From: Frateuria sp. Soil773 | Lineage (GTDB): Bacteria > Pseudomonadota > Gammaproteobacteria > Xanthomonadales > Rhodanobacteraceae | Direction of reading: 5' to 3' | Length of the DNA stretch: 60,479 nucleotides | NCBI RefSeq assembly: GCF_001428405.1 | Contig: NZ_LMSL01000010.1 | Span: 7,189 to 67,667 of the forward strand | Shown here: one piece after another, positions 58,123 through 60,479 of the stretch | Position numbering within the stretch: the first letter of the stretch is position 1 | Layout: each line of letters starts with the position of its first letter | The notes under the pieces: generated by a model | What the model saw: only the letters and a program-made list of their open reading frames with translations | The model's database searches: none | What the model was told of the DNA's origin: nothing | Position numbers and translations under genes: made by a program

Positions 58123-59333
58123 GGGGGCAGGTCTAGGAGTCGGGCGGCGTTGCCATGATATATCTTGCGGAGAATGGCGTCAGACAACCCCAGCCCGTAG
58201 ATCGACCAGCGCCCCTGCGGCGGAGTCGGCGCCGGGGCGTAGTCGAAGTATTCGTCCTCGGTTTCCAGGAAGCGGTAGTAGATCTCGTACAGCGCGTCGC
58301 CGAACAACTGCTGCGGCACGTCGTCGCCGTAGGGGGAGGGCACCGCGTCGGTGCCGAACAGGATGCGGTCCTGGAAGCGGTCGAAGAAGCGTTGCGCGAT
58401 GCGCGGCTGGCGGCCCAGCTCGCCGATGCGCGCGCTGATGTCCACCAGGGTGTTGGGATAGCGTTCCAGGCAGTCGCTGACGGCGGCCAGGTTCTCGGCG
58501 TTGTTGCCCACGTGCAGCAGCACGAAGGTGGTCCCGGGATGGCGCGCGATGAGGCGGTTGCGCGCGTCGATCAGCTCCTGGTGGCTGGGGAATTCGGGGC
58601 CGTAGAACGACCAGTCCGGGTGGTTGGCCAGCTCCTCGTAGCGCTCGTTGGTCTCGTCGGTGGGCAGGAAGAACGCCTCCGGGTCGGAGACGTGCAGGAA
58701 GACCGGCATGCCCAGGCCTGCGCACGTTTCCCACATCGGGTCGAAGCGGCGGTCGTCCACGCCCACCAGCGGGCCTTCGTCGATGCGCTCGCGCAGGTAC
58801 AGGCCCAGGGTCTTGAGCAGCTTCAGGCCGCGCGCGCCGACCCGGTGCGCGTGCGCGATCGCGTCGGCCTGGCGCTGCGGATAGTCCGGCTCGGGGAACA
58901 GCCCGAACGAGGGTTCGGTAAGCGTGAGGAAGCGCCCCGGCGCGGCCCGGTCGAACAGGCGGATGCTTTCCTCCAGCCCCTTGCCGGTGCCGCCGGTGAG
59001 GTTCACCAGGGTGCGCACGCCCTTGCGGTCCATCACCGGCAGCAGTTCCTCCGGCGTGGCGAACACGGTGATCTCCTCGCCGACCGACACGCCGTTGCGT
59101 ACGTTCTTCGACCAGGTGAGGTGGGCGTGCACGTCGATCACCGGGAAGCGCGGCTGTTCGATGCGGGTCTGCGGCACGCGCAGCATGCTGCGCGGCTGGA
59201 AGTCCTTCAGGCGCAGCCCGCCCTTGCTGGCGTCGGGCGCGGTTTGCAGCGGGTTCTTGCCGCTGGCCTCGATGCGTACCGTGCCGGCCCCGGTGGGCGG
59301 GGCGCAGCAGAGGCAGGATTTCTGGTGGGTCAT
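58119..59333 (-). CDS. Amidohydrolase-family (metal-dependent TIM barrel) protein
   Basis: The 404-residue protein has an unusual N-terminus with THQKSCLCCAPP, then an amidohydrolase_2 barrel from about residue 60. Metal residues fit PVIDVHAHLTW (HxH), FLHVSDPEAF, LLHVGNNAENL and ILFGTDAVPSPYGDD. Relatives include decarboxylases and lactonases. I cannot name the substrate. The four-base overlap with deoR and the aldolase gene upstream suggest a carbohydrate role. I chose the ATG at 59333; a start 15 codons earlier lacks support. Confidence 0.83.
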   Translation of the reverse strand: MTHQKSCLCCAPPTGAGTVRIEASGKNPLQTAPDASKGGLRLKDFQPRSMLRVPQTRIEQPRFPVIDVHAHLTWSKNVRNGVSVGEEITVFATPEELLPVMDRKGVRTLVNLTGGTGKGLEESIRLFDRAAPGRFLTLTEPSFGLFPEPDYPQRQADAIAHAHRVGARGLKLLKTLGLYLRERIDEGPLVGVDDRRFDPMWETCAGLGMPVFLHVSDPEAFFLPTDETNERYEELANHPDWSFYGPEFPSHQELIDARNRLIARHPGTTFVLLHVGNNAENLAAVSDCLERYPNTLVDISARIGELGRQPRIAQRFFDRFQDRILFGTDAVPSPYGDDVPQQLFGDALYEIYYRFLETEDEYFDYAPAPTPPQGRWSIYGLGLSDAILRKIYHGNAARLLDLPP

Positions 59334-59446
59334 GGTGCGAGTACCTGTTCGAGGCTTCTTGCGCTGGACAAAGTACACCGCGGGAAGCGTCGTGGGCCGC
59401 GGAAAGCCGCGTACGGCCTTACTTTTTCTTGCGGAAACCCTGCACG

Positions 59447-59598
59447 CCCGTCATCCCGGCGAAAGCCGGGATCCAGTGCCTGTGCGCCTTTCATGGGCTA
59501 CCCGGAGCCAAGGTCACTGGATGACCAGCCCTTCGGCTGTTGAAAAGCGCCTTCTGCTTGACCGGCCCTGCGGCCGTTAGAGCCGCAGGAATGACGGG
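59447..59598. repeat. Dispersed palindromic repeat, copy E (short form)
   Basis: The 304-base gap between the aldolase and amidohydrolase genes holds repeat modules CGTCATCCCGGCGAAAGCCG, GGATCCAGTGCCTGTGCG, CAGCCCTTCGGCTGTTGAAA, GACCGGCCCTGCGGCCGTTA and GCAGGAATGACGGGC. It closely resembles copy A and lacks the outer ends of copies B and D. The promoter of the amidohydrolase-deoR unit must lie in the remaining 100 bases, or the genes are read from the aldolase promoter. Confidence 0.75.
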
Positions 59599-59637
59599 CG
59601 ATGGGCGGCGAGGCAGGGGCGGCGAAGGCCGCGGGCC

Positions 59638-60479
59638 TCAGCGCGGGTACTTCGCCATGATGTCGTGCACCTGCCGGGTCAGCGCCACCGCCTGGTCGAA
59701 CGGGCGCAGCCACATGTTGCGGCCGAACATCACGCCGCTGGCGCCGCTCTGCATGTAGTGCTCCACCTTGCGCAGCACTGCCGCGTCGTCGTCGTTCTTC
59801 TCGCCGCCGGAGAACAGCACCATGGTGCGGCCGGCCGAGCGGACCACGCGGGCGCAGCGCGTCGCGGAGTCTTCCTGCAGCTTGTCGTACGGCGCCGGCA
59901 CGTTGGCCACGCTGTCGTTCGGCTCGTGCAGCTTGACGATGTCGGCGCCCAGCTCCAGCGCCACGCGCGCGGCATAGTCCTGCGCGTAGAGCGTGTTGGT
60001 GCCGCCCCTGGCGTTGACCGCGCTGCCGCGCGGGTACGACCACAGCACCAGCGGCATGCCGTAGCGTTCGCAGTCGCGGCGCACCTGCTCGAACTGGCGG
60101 AACTCGTCGTGCTGGCGCGGCGAACCCACGTACATGGTGTAGCCCACGGCGTCGGCGCCCAGGCGCACGGCGTCCTCCACCGAGGCGAACAGCGGCGAGG
60201 TGGCCTCGGCGTCGCTGGGGATGTTGGTCTTGCCGTTGAGCTTGAGGATCAGCGGCACGCGGCCGCAGTGCTCGGTCATGTACTTCTCGGCCAGGCCGAT
60301 GCCCAGCGCGATGGCAGAAAAGCCGCCGGCTTCGGCCAACTCGAACTGGTAGCTCGGGTCGACGGCCGGCGGATGGGGAAAGAAGTCGGTCGGGCCGTGC
60401 TCCAGGCCCTGGTCCAGCGGCAGCACCAGCAGGCTGCCGTTACGCGGGCCCGAGCCATAAAGCAGGCGCCACAGGCGGG
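59638..60479 (-). CDS. fbaB: Class I fructose-bisphosphate aldolase (FbaB/DhnA type), 5' end outside window
   Basis: The frame runs off the window end on the minus strand, so about 280 C-terminal codons are present. The visible part starts RLWRLLYGSGPRNGSLLVLP and LDQGLEHGPTDFF, then contains IALGIGLAEKY, VLWSYPRGSAVNARGG, GADIVKLHEPND with the likely Schiff-base lysine, and LFSGGEKNDDDAAVL. It ends VHDIMAKYPR. This is the DhnA/FbaB aldolase family, which cleaves fructose 1,6-bisphosphate or related sugar phosphates. It is co-directional with the amidohydrolase and DeoR genes. The exact substrate cannot be settled from this fragment. Confidence 0.88.
   Translation of the reverse strand, partial: RLWRLLYGSGPRNGSLLVLPLDQGLEHGPTDFFPHPPAVDPSYQFELAEAGGFSAIALGIGLAEKYMTEHCGRVPLILKLNGKTNIPSDAEATSPLFASVEDAVRLGADAVGYTMYVGSPRQHDEFRQFEQVRRDCERYGMPLVLWSYPRGSAVNARGGTNTLYAQDYAARVALELGADIVKLHEPNDSVANVPAPYDKLQEDSATRCARVVRSAGRTMVLFSGGEKNDDDAAVLRKVEHYMQSGASGVMFGRNMWLRPFDQAVALTRQVHDIMAKYPR

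Overview
The window is chromosomal DNA of very high G+C content from a gammaproteobacterium of the Xanthomonas/Lysobacter/Rhodanobacter group (Lysobacterales). I infer this from the fused cysNC gene beside a TPR-sulfotransferase, the EgtB/EgtD pair, RlmKL, YajD, a TPR-GGDEF protein and dispersed intergenic palindromic repeats; no rRNA marker is present. I see no rRNA, tRNA, CRISPR array, phage or complete insertion sequence. About 57 genes are supported. They are mostly in short operons with ATGA-type overlaps.

Layout. 0.1-4.5 kb: Bcr/CflA exporter, DUF5916 outer-membrane-type protein, YkgJ-type cysteine-cluster protein. 4.5-10.5 kb: extradiol dioxygenase, then a TPR-sulfotransferase divergent from cysD-cysNC, so PAPS synthesis and use sit together, then an AmpD-like amidase. 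10.5-16.7 kb: hydrolase, rlmL, small secreted proteins, egtB-egtD. 16.9-18.2 kb: a DAHP synthase preceded by a classical attenuator whose 28-residue leader peptide carries eight aromatic residues. 18.5-28.5 kb: yajD, a frameshifted HXXEE gene, rsmC-rsuA, selO, trxC, a small HExxH protein, an S10 peptidase, msrB with a degenerate isochorismatase-like gene, and an SRPBCC protein.

28.8-40.2 kb is the most interesting part. It holds two separate RiPP (ribosomal peptide natural product) loci. The first is a lower-G+C two-gene graspetide locus: an unlisted 56-residue precursor gene, a strong terminator hairpin, and an ATP-grasp ligase. The second is a split-borosin locus: an OphMA/SonM-like alpha-N-methyltransferase, a separate 99-residue precursor with an acidic tail, and a periplasmic-sensor diguanylate cyclase 14 bases downstream. 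A perfect CRP/Clp-type palindrome overlaps the methyltransferase start codon. A NERD-helicase, a second diguanylate cyclase, a VOC protein, an MpaB-type oxygenase and a cyclophilin lie between the two loci.

40.4-60.5 kb: a LysR-controlled hydrolase/reductase operon with a palindromic operator, a second LysR divergent from the glutathione-dependent formaldehyde dehydrogenase operon, a chimeric DUF3422/UvrA remnant, an RND efflux pump with a TetR gene and a TetR-like operator, a PadR/HAAS-sensor operon, a methyltransferase, and an aldolase/amidohydrolase/DeoR sugar-metabolism group cut by the window end. Five copies of a mosaic palindromic repeat sit at gene ends. Three are MITE-like with related terminal inverted repeats, and two of these directly abut the stop codons of neighbouring genes.
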